Assembly (NCBI GenBank): GCA_944373095.1
Contig: CALWAK010000004.1
Span: 1-47,001, forward strand
From: an uncultured Bacilli bacterium
Lineage (GTDB): Bacteria; Bacillota_I; Bacilli_A; RF39; UBA660
DNA length: 47,001 bases
Direction of reading: 5' to 3'
A program made the translations under genes and the position numbers. Positions 9,277-18,297 of the stretch are shown here, in pieces (the first letter of the stretch is position 1; each line of letters opens with the position of its first letter). Below the pieces are notes generated by a model. The model saw only the letters and a list, made by a program, of their open reading frames with translations, made no database searches and was not told where the DNA came from.

Positions 9277-10899
9277 ATGAAAACAACATATGTTTTTGGT
9301 CATAAAAAACCAGATACTGATTCAGTATGTGCTGCAATTAGTTATTCTTATTTAAAAAATAAATTGGGGTTAAAATCAGAGCCAAGAGTGCTTGGCCCAA
9401 TTAATAAAGAGACTAAATATGCGTTAGAATACTTTAATGTTGAAGAACCTAAGTATTTAAATGATGTAAAAGTTCAAATAAAAGATATGGAGTATTTAAA
9501 AGATACGTATATAGAATCTCATGCATCTATTGATGAAGCATTTAATAAATTACAAGAACTTTCTGTAACTGGGCTACCATTAGTAGATAATAATGCTAAG
9601 TTAGTTGGCTATATTAATGTAAAGGAAATGGCAAAAGCTATAATAAAGGATGAATTACATAATATTAAAACTTCATATGATAATATAGTAAAAGTTTTAC
9701 ATGGTACAGAATTATTAAAGTTTTGTGAAGAAGTAGATGGCACAATAATTGCAGCTGCTTATAAAAGTAAAACATTTGTAGAAAGAGTAAAACTTGATTC
9801 TAGTAATATTTTAATAGTAGCTGATAGACAATATATTATTGATTATGCTATAGATAGTGGAGTTAAATTATTAATTATTGTTGGAAATAATAACTTTCCA
9901 GATGAATTATTGGAAAAAGCTAAGAAAAACAAAGTAAGTATAATATTAACTTCTTTTTCTACATTTGTAACAGCTAATAAAATGAAATTATGTAATTATA
10001 TTAACACTATAAATGTAAATACTAATCCAATAAAATTTACAAGTTCTGATTATCGTGATGATTTTATTAATTGTGCAAATAAATATGGTCATACCAATTA
10101 TCCTATTGTAGATAGTGATAACACTTGTGTTGGAATGTTGCGATTAATAGATCAAAATAATTATGAAAAAAATAATGTTATTTTAGTAGATCATAATCAA
10201 CCAGTACAAAGTGTAGATGGCTTAGAAGAAGCAAATATTCTTGAAATTGTTGACCATCATAATCTAGGTACACTAGGAACAACTGTTCCAATATCTTTTA
10301 GATCTATGCCAGTTGGCTGTACTTGTACTGTAATTTATCAAATTTATAAAGAAAATAAAGTTGAAATTCCTAAAGATATTGCAGGATTAATGTTAAGCGC
10401 AATTCTTTCTGATACATTACTTTTAAAAAGTCCTACTACAACTAATATGGATATAGAAATTTCTTTAAAACTTGCTGCTATTGCTGATGTTGATATTGAA
10501 GAATATGGTATGGCTATGTTAAAAGCTGGTTCGTCAATTAAAGGAATGACTGTTGATGAAATAGTTGAACAAGACTTTAAATCATTTAAATTAGATAATG
10601 ATAATATCGGTATTGGTCAAGTAATGACAATGGATTTTGCTGAAATAAAAGAAAATGTTTCTTCATATATATCATATTTAGATGAATTATGTAAGAAAAA
10701 TAGTTATAGATTAGCTCTATTATTTGTAACAGATGTTGTAAAAAATGGTTCTTATATTATTTATAGTACAGGATCTGATGAAATAGTAAAAGCAAGCTAT
10801 AATATTTCAGAAGTTGAAGAAGGATGCTATATTCCAAATATGGTATCTCGTAAAAAACAAATGTATCCATTACTTGCTGAGTTTTTAAATAATAATTAG
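9277..10899 (+). CDS. ppaC: Manganese-dependent inorganic pyrophosphatase with CBS and DRTGG domains
   Basis: Family II (DHH) pyrophosphatase that hydrolyses the PPi released by biosynthesis. The protein is 540 residues, long because a regulatory insert splits the DHH domain. N-terminal metal motif GHKKPDTDS (about residues 7-15); CBS repeats at about 70-130 and 245-305, with a DRTGG-type domain between them; then VDHNQ and VDHHN (the DHH metal residues) and a DHHA2 domain ending in SRKKQ. CBS pairs in this family bind adenine nucleotides and tune activity, so this enzyme is probably energy-regulated. ATG 9277 is chosen because AAGGGTG lies upstream; an in-frame TTG at 9250 overlaps the -10 box. 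Confidence 0.96.
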   Translation: MKTTYVFGHKKPDTDSVCAAISYSYLKNKLGLKSEPRVLGPINKETKYALEYFNVEEPKYLNDVKVQIKDMEYLKDTYIESHASIDEAFNKLQELSVTGLPLVDNNAKLVGYINVKEMAKAIIKDELHNIKTSYDNIVKVLHGTELLKFCEEVDGTIIAAAYKSKTFVERVKLDSSNILIVADRQYIIDYAIDSGVKLLIIVGNNNFPDELLEKAKKNKVSIILTSFSTFVTANKMKLCNYINTINVNTNPIKFTSSDYRDDFINCANKYGHTNYPIVDSDNTCVGMLRLIDQNNYEKNNVILVDHNQPVQSVDGLEEANILEIVDHHNLGTLGTTVPISFRSMPVGCTCTVIYQIYKENKVEIPKDIAGLMLSAILSDTLLLKSPTTTNMDIEISLKLAAIADVDIEEYGMAMLKAGSSIKGMTVDEIVEQDFKSFKLDNDNIGIGQVMTMDFAEIKENVSSYISYLDELCKKNSYRLALLFVTDVVKNGSYIIYSTGSDEIVKASYNISEVEEGCYIPNMVSRKKQMYPLLAEFLNNN

Positions 10900-10920
10900 T
10901 ATCAATTTTGATACTTTTTT
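10898..10920 (+). terminator. Terminator of ppaC
   Basis: Perfect stem AGTATCAA / TTGATACT (10898-10915) followed by T5. It starts inside the ppaC stop codon. Confidence 0.88.
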
Positions 10921-10966
10921 AGTATTATCTATTAATAATCATGTATAATAAAATAAAGAGGTGACT

Positions 10967-11719
10967 ATGAAAGCATTAATTACGGGAGCATCAAGTGGGA
11001 TCGGAAAGGCTATGGCTAAGTATTTATCAAGTTTAGGCTGGGATTTAATACTTGTTGCTAGAAGAGAAGAAAGATTAGAAAAATTAAAGAAAGAACTTAA
11101 AACAGAAGTTAAAATAATTCCTTTAGATTTACAAATTGAGAAAAATTGTTTTAAAGTATATGAGTTAGTAAAAGATGATAACATTGATTTTTTAATAAAT
11201 AATGCTGGCTTTGGTTTATTTGGTAATACATTTGAAACAGATTTAAACCGTGAACTTGAAATGATTAACTTAAATATTAAGTCATATCATATTCTAACAA
11301 AATTATTTTTAAGTGATTTTTATAAAAAAGATAGTGGTCGTATATTGAATGTCGCTTCATCTGCTGGTTTTTTAGCTGGTCCAAGATTAAATACTTATTA
11401 TGCAACTAAAAATTATTGTTTAAAATTTACCATGGCTATTTATGAAGAATTACGCCATAAAAATAGCAATGTACATATATCTGTTTTATGTCCAGGGCCT
11501 GTAAAGACTGAATTTAATAAAGTTGCAGGTGGTAAATTTAGTATTGATTCTTTAGCAGCAGATAAAGTTGCTAAATATGCTATTGATAAAGCTTTAAAAA
11601 ATAAATTGATAATAATACCTGGTGTATTAACAAAGTTGGGAATATTTATAAATCGTTTTATCCCATGGAAACTTAGTATGCGTTTTATTTATGAAATACA
11701 ATACCGTAAGACAAAATAG
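10967..11719 (+). CDS. Short-chain dehydrogenase/reductase (SDR family)
   Basis: A 250-residue classical SDR with a Rossmann fold. Cofactor loop TGASSGIG (about residues 6-13), ARREERLEKL after the second strand (the Arg suggests NADP(H)), NNAG (about 84-87), catalytic Ser in VASSAG and Tyr-Lys in YYATK. C-terminal LCPGPVKTEF is typical of the DltE/YqjQ-like subgroup. The substrate cannot be predicted. ATG 10967 follows AGAGGTGA; a GTG at 10961 is inside that site. It has its own terminator upstream and no obvious partner gene, although tspO follows after 46 bases and may be co-transcribed. Confidence 0.93.
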   Translation: MKALITGASSGIGKAMAKYLSSLGWDLILVARREERLEKLKKELKTEVKIIPLDLQIEKNCFKVYELVKDDNIDFLINNAGFGLFGNTFETDLNRELEMINLNIKSYHILTKLFLSDFYKKDSGRILNVASSAGFLAGPRLNTYYATKNYCLKFTMAIYEELRHKNSNVHISVLCPGPVKTEFNKVAGGKFSIDSLAADKVAKYAIDKALKNKLIIIPGVLTKLGIFINRFIPWKLSMRFIYEIQYRKTK

Positions 11720-11765
11720 TATAATATTCTAATATTTCCATAAAATAATATTAGGATGTGATTTC

Positions 11766-12251
11766 ATGATAAATGATGAAAATAAATCTATTGATTATAA
11801 ATCTTTAGCTTATAATATTGGTTTTGCCCTTTTAGCTGGAGGACTTGGTGCATTATTAGGTGGTAAAATGAATGAATTTTCAACAATAAATAAACCTTGG
11901 TTTACACCACCTGCAATAGTATTTCCTATTTTTTGGACTATCCTTTACATATTAATGGGAGTATCAACTTATTTAGTTTGTGGAAATAAAACTGATAAAA
12001 AATTTAAAGAAAGAGCTTGTTTTATATATCTAATTCAATTATTAGTAAATGTATTGTGGACTCCGTTATTCTTTCGTTTTAACTTATATTTACTATCATT
12101 TTTTTGGATATTATTATTAATATTTTTAGTAGCTATTATGATTATTAAATTTTATAAAATAAAACCTATTTCTGGCTATTTACAAATACCATATATATTA
12201 TGGCTAATATTTGCGTCTATATTAAACTTTTCTATTTATATGTTAAATTAA
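11766..12251 (+). CDS. tspO: TspO/MBR family tryptophan-rich sensory protein
   Basis: A 161-residue integral membrane protein with five predicted spans, homologous to the tetrapyrrole/cholesterol-binding TspO translocator protein. The family signature is clear: KPWFTPPAIVFPIFWTILY after the first span, NVLWTPLFF in the third, and PYILWLIFASILNFSIY in the fifth, with the Trp and Pro residues kept. In bacteria it binds or degrades porphyrins and is linked to stress. It starts with ATG behind AGGATGTG and ends in a terminator. The role in this organism is unknown, since no haem pathway gene is nearby. Confidence 0.95.
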   Translation: MINDENKSIDYKSLAYNIGFALLAGGLGALLGGKMNEFSTINKPWFTPPAIVFPIFWTILYILMGVSTYLVCGNKTDKKFKERACFIYLIQLLVNVLWTPLFFRFNLYLLSFFWILLLIFLVAIMIIKFYKIKPISGYLQIPYILWLIFASILNFSIYMLN

Positions 12252-12273
12252 CTTTATTTTTAAAGTTTTTTTT
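12250..12273 (+). terminator. Terminator of tspO
   Basis: AACTTTA-TTTT-TAAAGTT stem (12250-12267) with a T run. The stem overlaps the stop codon. Confidence 0.85.
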
Positions 12274-12288
12274 ATTATCATAAAACTA

Positions 12289-12319
12289 TTGACTCTCCAT
12301 CTAACTAGAGTGTTAAACT
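12289..12319 (+). promoter_or_regulatory. MerR-type promoter and operator
   Basis: TTGACT (12289-12294), a 19-base spacer and TAAACT (12314-12319). Between them is a dyad ACTCT (12292-12296) / AGAGT (12307-12311). The over-long 19-base spacer with a central dyad is the hallmark of promoters that MerR proteins untwist, and the gene downstream encodes such a protein, so autoregulation is very likely. Confidence 0.85.
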
Positions 12320-12338
12320 TTATTTAGAAGGAGGTACT

Positions 12339-12347
12339 ATGTATTAG
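12339..12347 (+). other. Two-codon open frame (Met-Tyr-stop) in front of the MerR gene
   Basis: AGGAGG (12329-12334) is correctly spaced before ATG TAT TAG. The stop codon is the first part of TAGGAG, the ribosome site of the real gene at 12356. The two sites look like a small local duplication (RBS + ATGTAT). This mini-frame could capture ribosomes and lower, or couple, translation of the regulator. Confidence 0.5.
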
Positions 12348-12355
12348 GAGTAATT

Positions 12356-12715
12356 ATGTATAAGATTGGTGATTTTTCAAAAATAGTAGGTATATCAATT
12401 AGGACATTAAGGTATTATGATACTTATGGTGTATTATGTCCATCATTAGTAGATAATAAATCTGGTTATAGATACTATAGCGATGAAAACATAATTGAAT
12501 GTGAATTATTAAAACTTTTAAAATCATTAGACTTTACTTTACATGAAATATTAGAATATAAAAATGGTTGTAAAGCAGCTATAGTATCTAAAAAAAGACA
12601 AGAAATACTAGAGAAGATAGACTTACTAAAAGAAAAATATAAAATATTATTAGAAATGGAGTATGAATTAACAAACTCTAAAAAATTAGTTAGAAAGGTA
12701 AATAATAATGAATAA
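12356..12715 (+). CDS. MerR-family transcriptional regulator without an obvious effector domain
   Basis: A 119-residue protein. Winged helix-turn-helix MYKIGDFSKIVGISIRTLRYYDTYG with the typical RYY, then GYRYYSDENI, followed by a dimerisation helix (about residues 75-105). There is no room for a separate ligand domain and no cysteine cluster like that of metal sensors (the only downstream Cys is in NGCKAA), so the signal is unclear. It is preceded by its own 19-bp-spacer promoter and overlaps by 8 bases the start of the VirD4-like ATPase gene. The pair is therefore translationally coupled and probably controlled together. Confidence 0.9.
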   Translation: MYKIGDFSKIVGISIRTLRYYDTYGVLCPSLVDNKSGYRYYSDENIIECELLKLLKSLDFTLHEILEYKNGCKAAIVSKKRQEILEKIDLLKEKYKILLEMEYELTNSKKLVRKVNNNE

Positions 12716-13937
12716 AGAAATAATAAACAAAATAATGAGTAATAATAAAAATTTAATAATTAATGGCGAAACAAATACTTTTAAAACTAGAAATATTATG
12801 TTTCCTATATTAAATAGTATTATAGATAATAATGAAAGTGTATTTATTGTAGATTCTAAAGAAGAATATCTAAGTAAGTATTATAATTTATTAAAAGAAA
12901 AAAATTATAATATTATTATTTTAAATTTAAAAGATTACACTAAAAGTAATAATTGGAATCCACTAGACTATCCATATAAATTATATAAAGATGGTTTAAC
13001 TGATAAAGCAGTAGATTATTTAGAAAAAATAAGTAAAACTATATTTTATGCAAATCGCCAAGAAGATCCATTTTGGTCTAATTGTGCATCTAATTTATTT
13101 ATGGGTTTATGTTTAGCATTATTTGAAGATGGAAAAAAAGAAGAAATTAATTTATCTAGTATTATTAATATGGTTAGTTATTCTAACGAAAAGAATGGTA
13201 TAAAAGATTATTTAACTGATTATTTAAACAGTAAAAAAGATAATTCTTTAATCTATTCTTATGTAGAAACTACTGTATTAGCTCCAATAGATACAAAAGG
13301 GGGGATATTAACTACTTTCCGTGAAAGGATGAATCAACTTACAATAAGTGAAAATTTAAAGCTATTAATGAATACTACCTCTTTTACTATAACTGATAAA
13401 CCAACGGCAATAATTTTAATAACTAAAGAAGAAACTAAAAAATTAAATATATTTTCTAATTTATTTATTGAACAATTATTTTTAACTTTGCTTAACAATA
13501 AGTTTACTAATAAATTTCACCTAATATTAGATAATTTTGATACTTTAAATCCTATAAATGAATTTATAGAATTATTAAATTCTAGTTTATCAAGAAATAT
13601 AAAATTTTATATAATTACTAGATCAATAGAAAGATTAATTACTATTTATGATAGTTATATACTAAAACTTTGTAATGTAATAAATACTAATGAAAATGTG
13701 ATAAATATAGATATAAATAATAATAAGATAGAAATAGAAAATGTATATAGTTATGAAGAAGTAGCAGAATTTAGAGAATATCCAAAGTTGTTAACTAATA
13801 AAATAAATGTATTTAACTTAAAAGAATATGTAGATAAGTTTAAGAAGTCTATATTAACAAGTAATACAACAATAGAAAAATTAGTTCAAGAAATAGATGA
13901 TAAGATAGAAGAGTTAGATAATACTCTTGAAAACTAA
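12708..13937 (+). CDS. Orphan VirD4/TraG-like ATPase with degenerate nucleotide-binding motifs
   Basis: A 409-residue protein resembling the ATPase core of type IV coupling proteins. It starts directly at the P-loop region (GETNTFKT, residues 20-27), so the usual N-terminal membrane anchor is missing. The family order continues: VFIVDSKEEYLSKYY, then IIILNLKDYTKSNNWNPLDY, DPFWSNCASNLFMGL, and a Walker B-like ILDNFDTLNPINEF followed by the helix that ends in YIITRSIERL. Two key positions differ: the Gly before the Walker A Lys is Phe, and the Glu after the Walker B Asp is Asn. No relaxase, mating-channel or other conjugation gene is nearby. It is co-transcribed with the MerR gene. Similarity is by motif order only; activity is doubtful. 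Confidence 0.72.
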   Translation: MNKEIINKIMSNNKNLIINGETNTFKTRNIMFPILNSIIDNNESVFIVDSKEEYLSKYYNLLKEKNYNIIILNLKDYTKSNNWNPLDYPYKLYKDGLTDKAVDYLEKISKTIFYANRQEDPFWSNCASNLFMGLCLALFEDGKKEEINLSSIINMVSYSNEKNGIKDYLTDYLNSKKDNSLIYSYVETTVLAPIDTKGGILTTFRERMNQLTISENLKLLMNTTSFTITDKPTAIILITKEETKKLNIFSNLFIEQLFLTLLNNKFTNKFHLILDNFDTLNPINEFIELLNSSLSRNIKFYIITRSIERLITIYDSYILKLCNVINTNENVINIDINNNKIEIENVYSYEEVAEFREYPKLLTNKINVFNLKEYVDKFKKSILTSNTTIEKLVQEIDDKIEELDNTLEN

Positions 13938-13984
13938 ATTTTACAATCTGAAATTTTTATGTTAAATTATCTTTTGGTGATATT

Positions 13985-14923
13985 ATGACTTTTTCAACAA
14001 AGGTTAAAGAGGAAATAGCTAGTCATGAAGAAAATCCTATTTCTGCATTTACTGAACTTTCTTCTTTTATTAGATTTGATGGTGTTATTAAAAAAAATGA
14101 AATAATACTTACTATAGAAAATGCTAAAATAGCGCGTCGTATATACCAATTTTTAAAAATTTCTTTTAATATAAAGCCTAAAATAATTGTTCGTATTCAA
14201 AAAAGATTTAGAGTTAAACAAATATATATTATAAGTATAACTGATAATGTTTCTTTAATATTAGAAAAACTAGGAATATATAAAAATAAGAAAAAAACTT
14301 TAGCTGTTGATTATTTACTAGCAAATGATGAAGAAAAAACCGCCTTTTTACGAGGGCTATTCTTAGCAACAGGTAGTATTAATAATCCAAGTACTAGCGG
14401 ATATCATATGGAATTTAATATTGAAACTAAAAAAGAGGCTTTATACATAATAAAATTATTAAAGGAATTTAATATAACTTCTAAATGTCTTAAAAGAAAC
14501 AATAATTATATGGTATATATCAAATCTGCTGAAATGATTAGCGATTTATTAAAAAGATTTAACGCGATTAATTGTATGTTTTACTTTGAAGATATAAGAA
14601 TATATCGTGATCATAAAAATATGGTAAATAGATTAAATAATTGTGAAATAGCTAATCAAGAAAAAACTATTGCAACAGGATTAAAACAGTTAGAAGATAT
14701 AAAGTATTTAGAAGACAATGATTTAATAACACTTTTAGATGATAAAATAAAAGAAGCTATAATATATCGTAAAAAATATCCTGAAACTTCTTACCAAGAA
14801 CTTGCTGAAATAATTAGCCAAGAAACCAGTCATCAAATTACTAAATCATGTGTAAATCATTATTTTCGTAAAATAAAAAGCTTAGTAGATGCACATAAAA
14901 ATAAAAATGGTCTTAAAGAATAA
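13985..14923 (+). CDS. whiA: DNA-binding protein WhiA
   Basis: A 312-residue WhiA, a LAGLIDADG-like domain fused to a helix-turn-helix, involved in cell division and chromosome biology of Gram-positives. The N-terminal [10 protein letters not shown] is diagnostic. The homing-endonuclease-like part contains [16 protein letters not shown] and GYHMEFN; the C-terminal part has [14 protein letters not shown] and the HTH ending in [10 protein letters not shown]. It starts at ATG 13985 with GGTGAT upstream. The usual neighbours rapZ and yvcK are absent. Its last 11 bases overlap the end of clpP on the other strand, and both stops lie in a shared terminator hairpin. Confidence 0.96.
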   Translation: MTFSTKVKEEIASHEENPISAFTELSSFIRFDGVIKKNEIILTIENAKIARRIYQFLKISFNIKPKIIVRIQKRFRVKQIYIISITDNVSLILEKLGIYKNKKKTLAVDYLLANDEEKTAFLRGLFLATGSINNPSTSGYHMEFNIETKKEALYIIKLLKEFNITSKCLKRNNNYMVYIKSAEMISDLLKRFNAINCMFYFEDIRIYRDHKNMVNRLNNCEIANQEKTIATGLKQLEDIKYLEDNDLITLLDDKIKEAIIYRKKYPETSYQELAEIISQETSHQITKSCVNHYFRKIKSLVDAHKNKNGLKE

Positions 14924-14945
14924 TATCTATAAGACCATATTTTTT
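14907..14945. terminator. Shared bidirectional terminator of whiA and clpP
   Basis: ATGGTCTTA (14907-14915) / TAAGACCAT (14930-14938), a perfect 9-base stem with T-rich sequence on the right and A-rich sequence on the left, so it can work on both strands. It codes for the last residues of both proteins. Confidence 0.85.
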
Positions 14946-15482
14946 TGCTTCCTCGCTATCTAAGTAATTATCTCTTTCCGTATCTTTTTCAATCTTTTTT
15001 AGTGACATACCAGTATTTTCAGCTAATATTTTATTTAATTTATCTTTTAATTTTAATATTCTCTTAGCCGCAATATTTATATCTGTTGCTTGCCCTTTTA
15101 CCCCTCCTAAAGGCTGATGTATCATAACTTCACCATTTTTTAAAATACATCTTTTACCTTTAGTACCACTACTAGCAAGTATTGCACCCATTGAAGCTGC
15201 CATACCAATTGTTATAGTACGAACATCACTTTTAATGTAATTCATTGTATCATAAATAGCAAGTCCTGATGATACTTCACCACCAGGTGTATTTATATAT
15301 AAATTAATTTCCTCATGATTTAATGAATCTAAATATAATAATTCACTAATTACTATATTAGCCATTTCACTATTGATTTCTCCACTAATAAAAACTATTC
15401 TATCTTTTAATAATCTTGAATATAAATCATATGCATATTCTTTATTTGAACTTTTATCTACTACTGTTGGAATAATATTCAT
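14913..15482 (-). CDS. clpP: ATP-dependent Clp protease proteolytic subunit
   Basis: Serine protease that forms the tetradecameric chamber used by ClpX/ClpC for protein quality control. The protein is 189 residues, close to the family length. Active-site Ser in [11 protein letters not shown] (about residue 95), His in MIHQPLGG (about 120) and Asp in ERDNYLDS (about 169). N-terminal [12 protein letters not shown] is a typical, slightly reduced, self-processed leader region. The ribosome site is TTAGGTGAC. It is transcribed divergently from the uridine-kinase-like gene and meets whiA tail to tail with an 11-base overlap. Confidence 0.97.
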   Translation of the reverse strand: MNIIPTVVDKSSNKEYAYDLYSRLLKDRIVFISGEINSEMANIVISELLYLDSLNHEEINLYINTPGGEVSSGLAIYDTMNYIKSDVRTITIGMAASMGAILASSGTKGKRCILKNGEVMIHQPLGGVKGQATDINIAAKRILKLKDKLNKILAENTGMSLKKIEKDTERDNYLDSEEAKKYGLIDIIL

Positions 15483-15538
15483 TAATAGTCACCTAATATT
15501 ATTTTAGTCATAAACTACTTTTAATATACATAAAAATT

Positions 15539-15567
15539 ATGACAGAAATACATATACATGTTATAAT
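15539..15567 (+). promoter_or_regulatory. Promoter of the uridine-kinase-like gene
   Basis: ATGACA (15539-15544), a 17-base spacer and TATAAT (15562-15567) with TGT just before it (extended -10). The start codon is 22 bases further on. Confidence 0.75.
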
Positions 15568-15588
15568 GTGTATAGTAAAGGGGAAAAT

Positions 15589-17247
15589 ATGAAAGACAAT
15601 ATAACAATAACTTATTTAGATAATAAAACTATTAATGTTCCAAAAGATACAAGAATAATAGATATCTATGATATTATAGAAAAAGATATAAATAGAAATA
15701 TAATTGGTGTTAAAATAGAAAATGAAATTGTAGATATGTATACTAAAATAAAAAAAGATACTTATCTAGATTTCTTTGATACTAATACAATAGATGGATA
15801 TAAAATGTATCAAGCTGGTTTAAAATTTGTATTAGAAGTTGCTTTAAATAAAGTTTTTGGTAATCATATAGAAATTACTTTTAATCACTCTATAATGCGT
15901 GGAATACATGTAAGAGTTATTAGTGATAAAATAATTTCAGATTCTGATATTACTACTATTAAAAGAGAGATGGATAATATAATATCTGCAAACAAAGAAA
16001 TAAGTAAATTAGTAGTATTAAAAAAAGAAGCATGTAATTATTATAAAAAAACCAATATTTTAGAAAAAGCTTATAATATTCATAATGAAATAAATGAATT
16101 TGTTACATTATATAAGTTAGAAGATAAAATTAATTATTTTTATATGGAAATGCCTGCAAGAACTGGTGTATTAAATAAATATGATTTAGTTAATTTAGAT
16201 AATAATGAATTAGTTTTATTATTTCCAACTTTACAAGAATCAAGTAGTGTTCCAACTTATGTTCATTATCAAAAAGTAATTGATGTTTTTAGAAAAGAAA
16301 AAGAGTGGTTAAATAATATAGGTGTACCATTTGTATATCAAATAAATCAAAAAGTAATGGATGGCAATATATCTGATATAATAAGAATGGCAGAAGTAAA
16401 TTACGATAATAAATTATTTGATACAGCTAAAAATATAATTAGTAGAAAAGTTAAATATGTTATGATATCAGGACCATCTAGTAGTGGTAAAACTACAACT
16501 ACAAAAAAACTTTCTTTAACTTTAGAAGCATTAGGAATTAAAACTTTAACTATATCGGTTGATGATTATTTTAAAAATCGTGATGATTCACCAAAAAATC
16601 CTGATGGAACTTATAACTTTGAATGTTTAGAAGCAATAGATGTAGAAACTTTAAATAAAGATTTAAAAGATTTAATTTTAGGTAAAGAAGTATTATTACC
16701 AATTTATAATTTTAAATCAGGTAAAAGAGAATATCAAAAAAATCCAACTAAGTTAGATAATAACGCGATAATTTTAATGGAAGGATTACATTGTTTAAAT
16801 GACAATTTAACTCCTGAAATATCTAAAAAAGATAAATATCTTATTTATTTAAGTCCTTTTATGCCAATAAATATAGATCGTCATAATTATATATCAACTA
16901 CTGATTTACGATTAATAAGAAGAATGATTCGTGATAATCGTACTAGAGGCTATGATGTATCTAAAACAATTGATTATTGGCAAAGTGTTAGAAATGGTGA
17001 AGAAAAATATATATTCCCTTACTTAGATAGAGCGGATGTAATATTAAATACAGCTTTAGTTTATGAATTGGGTGTATTAAAAGTATTTGCTGAGCCAATA
17101 CTATATTCAGTATTAGATACATCACCTTATTATGAAGAAGCAAGGCGTTTAATCAAATTTTTAAGTAGTTATTTTCCAATTACTAGTGAATATGTATCAA
17201 ATAATTCAGTTTTAAGAGAATTTATAGGTGGATCAATTTTTGAATAA
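15589..17247 (+). CDS. Uridine kinase-like protein with N-terminal TGS / ThrRS-like editing-type domain
   Basis: A 552-residue protein. Residues 1-60 are a TGS-like ubiquitin fold (ITYLDNKTINVPKDT). Residues about 80-230 match the second additional domain of threonyl-tRNA synthetase, but the HxxxH metal pair is not obvious (NHIEITFNHSIMRGIHVRV). Residues about 285-540 form a phosphoribulokinase/uridine kinase domain: P-loop GPSSSGKTTTTKK (about 295-307), SVDDYFKNRDDSP, LMEGLHCLN, and LRLIRRMIRDNRTRGYD. Such TGS-kinase fusions occur across Firmicutes and are of uncertain substrate; plain uridine phosphorylation is not proven. ATG 15589 follows AAAGGGGA. gap follows after 18 bases and is probably co-transcribed. 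Confidence 0.88.
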   Translation: MKDNITITYLDNKTINVPKDTRIIDIYDIIEKDINRNIIGVKIENEIVDMYTKIKKDTYLDFFDTNTIDGYKMYQAGLKFVLEVALNKVFGNHIEITFNHSIMRGIHVRVISDKIISDSDITTIKREMDNIISANKEISKLVVLKKEACNYYKKTNILEKAYNIHNEINEFVTLYKLEDKINYFYMEMPARTGVLNKYDLVNLDNNELVLLFPTLQESSSVPTYVHYQKVIDVFRKEKEWLNNIGVPFVYQINQKVMDGNISDIIRMAEVNYDNKLFDTAKNIISRKVKYVMISGPSSSGKTTTTKKLSLTLEALGIKTLTISVDDYFKNRDDSPKNPDGTYNFECLEAIDVETLNKDLKDLILGKEVLLPIYNFKSGKREYQKNPTKLDNNAIILMEGLHCLNDNLTPEISKKDKYLIYLSPFMPINIDRHNYISTTDLRLIRRMIRDNRTRGYDVSKTIDYWQSVRNGEEKYIFPYLDRADVILNTALVYELGVLKVFAEPILYSVLDTSPYYEEARRLIKFLSSYFPITSEYVSNNSVLREFIGGSIFE

Positions 17248-17265
17248 AATAAGGAGAGATTAATA

Positions 17266-18285
17266 ATGATAAAAGTAGCAATAAATGGTTTTGGTCGTAT
17301 AGGAAGATTAGCTTTTCGTGAAATAATAACTTCAACTGGGATGGATTGTGTTGCAATAAATGATTTATCAACTCCAGAAGAGTTAGCGTATCTTTTAAAA
17401 TATGATACAAATCATCGTAGTTTTCACGAAAATGAAATTAGTAGTGATGAAGAAAATATAATAATAAGTGGCAGAAAAAAAATAAAAATATTTAGTGAAA
17501 GTGATCCTTCTAATTTGCCATGGAAAGATCTTGATATTGATTTAGTATTAGAGTGTAGTGGACATTTTACAAAGTTAGAAGATGCTAAAAAACACATTAC
17601 TGCTGGCGCTAAAAGTGTTGTTATTTCAGCACCGGGTAAAGGAGATATGAAAACGATTGTCTATGGTGTTAATGAGTATACTTTAGATGGAAACGAAGAA
17701 GTAATTTCTGCAGCATCATGTACAACCAATTGTCTTGCTCCGGTATTAAATATTTTAGAAAAAAATATAGGTATTTTAAAAGGAAGCATGAGTACAATTC
17801 ATGCTTATACTAACGATCAAGCAACTCTTGATATTGCTCATAAAAAAGGTATATATGCAAGACGTGGTAGAGCTTGTGCTCAAAATATAGTACCTGCATC
17901 TACTGGCGCTGCTAGTGCTATTAATAAAGTTATTCCTTCATTAGAAGGAAAATTAGATGGCTCTGCTTTTCGGGTACCTGTTAGTTGTGGCTCAGTAATT
18001 GATTTAACTTTAGAGTTAAAAAATAAAGTAACAGTTGATGAAATAAATAAATTATTTATAGATAATCAAAGTGACGTTTTAAAAGTGACAAATGATCCTG
18101 TTGTTTCTAGCGATGTTTTAGGCAAAAAATGTGGCGCATTAGTAGATTTGTTATCAACAAGAGTATTAGAAACCGAAAATGGTGATATAGTAAAAGTAGT
18201 AGCTTGGTATGATAATGAAATGGGGTATACATCTCAAATGATGAAAACAGCAAAATATTTAATGAACAAAAAAGGAATACAATAG
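17266..18285 (+). CDS. gap: Glyceraldehyde-3-phosphate dehydrogenase, type I
   Basis: NAD-dependent glycolytic enzyme that forms 1,3-bisphosphoglycerate. 339 residues. Rossmann start VAINGFGRIGRLAFRE, catalytic Cys in SAASCTTNCLAP (about residue 152), HAYTNDQ, RRGRACAQNIVPASTGAA, and C-terminal WYDNEMGYTSQM. It starts at ATG behind AAGGAGAG. A hairpin with A-rich flanks spans the stop codon (AAAGGAATAC / GTATTCCTTT, 18271-18297), but it lacks a T run on this strand. It is the first of the glycolytic genes gap, pgk, gpmI in this stretch; tpi and eno are not here. Confidence 0.97.
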   Translation: MIKVAINGFGRIGRLAFREIITSTGMDCVAINDLSTPEELAYLLKYDTNHRSFHENEISSDEENIIISGRKKIKIFSESDPSNLPWKDLDIDLVLECSGHFTKLEDAKKHITAGAKSVVISAPGKGDMKTIVYGVNEYTLDGNEEVISAASCTTNCLAPVLNILEKNIGILKGSMSTIHAYTNDQATLDIAHKKGIYARRGRACAQNIVPASTGAASAINKVIPSLEGKLDGSAFRVPVSCGSVIDLTLELKNKVTVDEINKLFIDNQSDVLKVTNDPVVSSDVLGKKCGALVDLLSTRVLETENGDIVKVVAWYDNEMGYTSQMMKTAKYLMNKKGIQ

Positions 18286-18297
18286 GCGTATTCCTTT

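Noticed and set aside
12708-13937. Part of an integrative conjugative element
   Set aside because: No relaxase, integrase, other type IV secretion gene or attachment repeat is visible; flanking genes are ordinary chromosomal ones.
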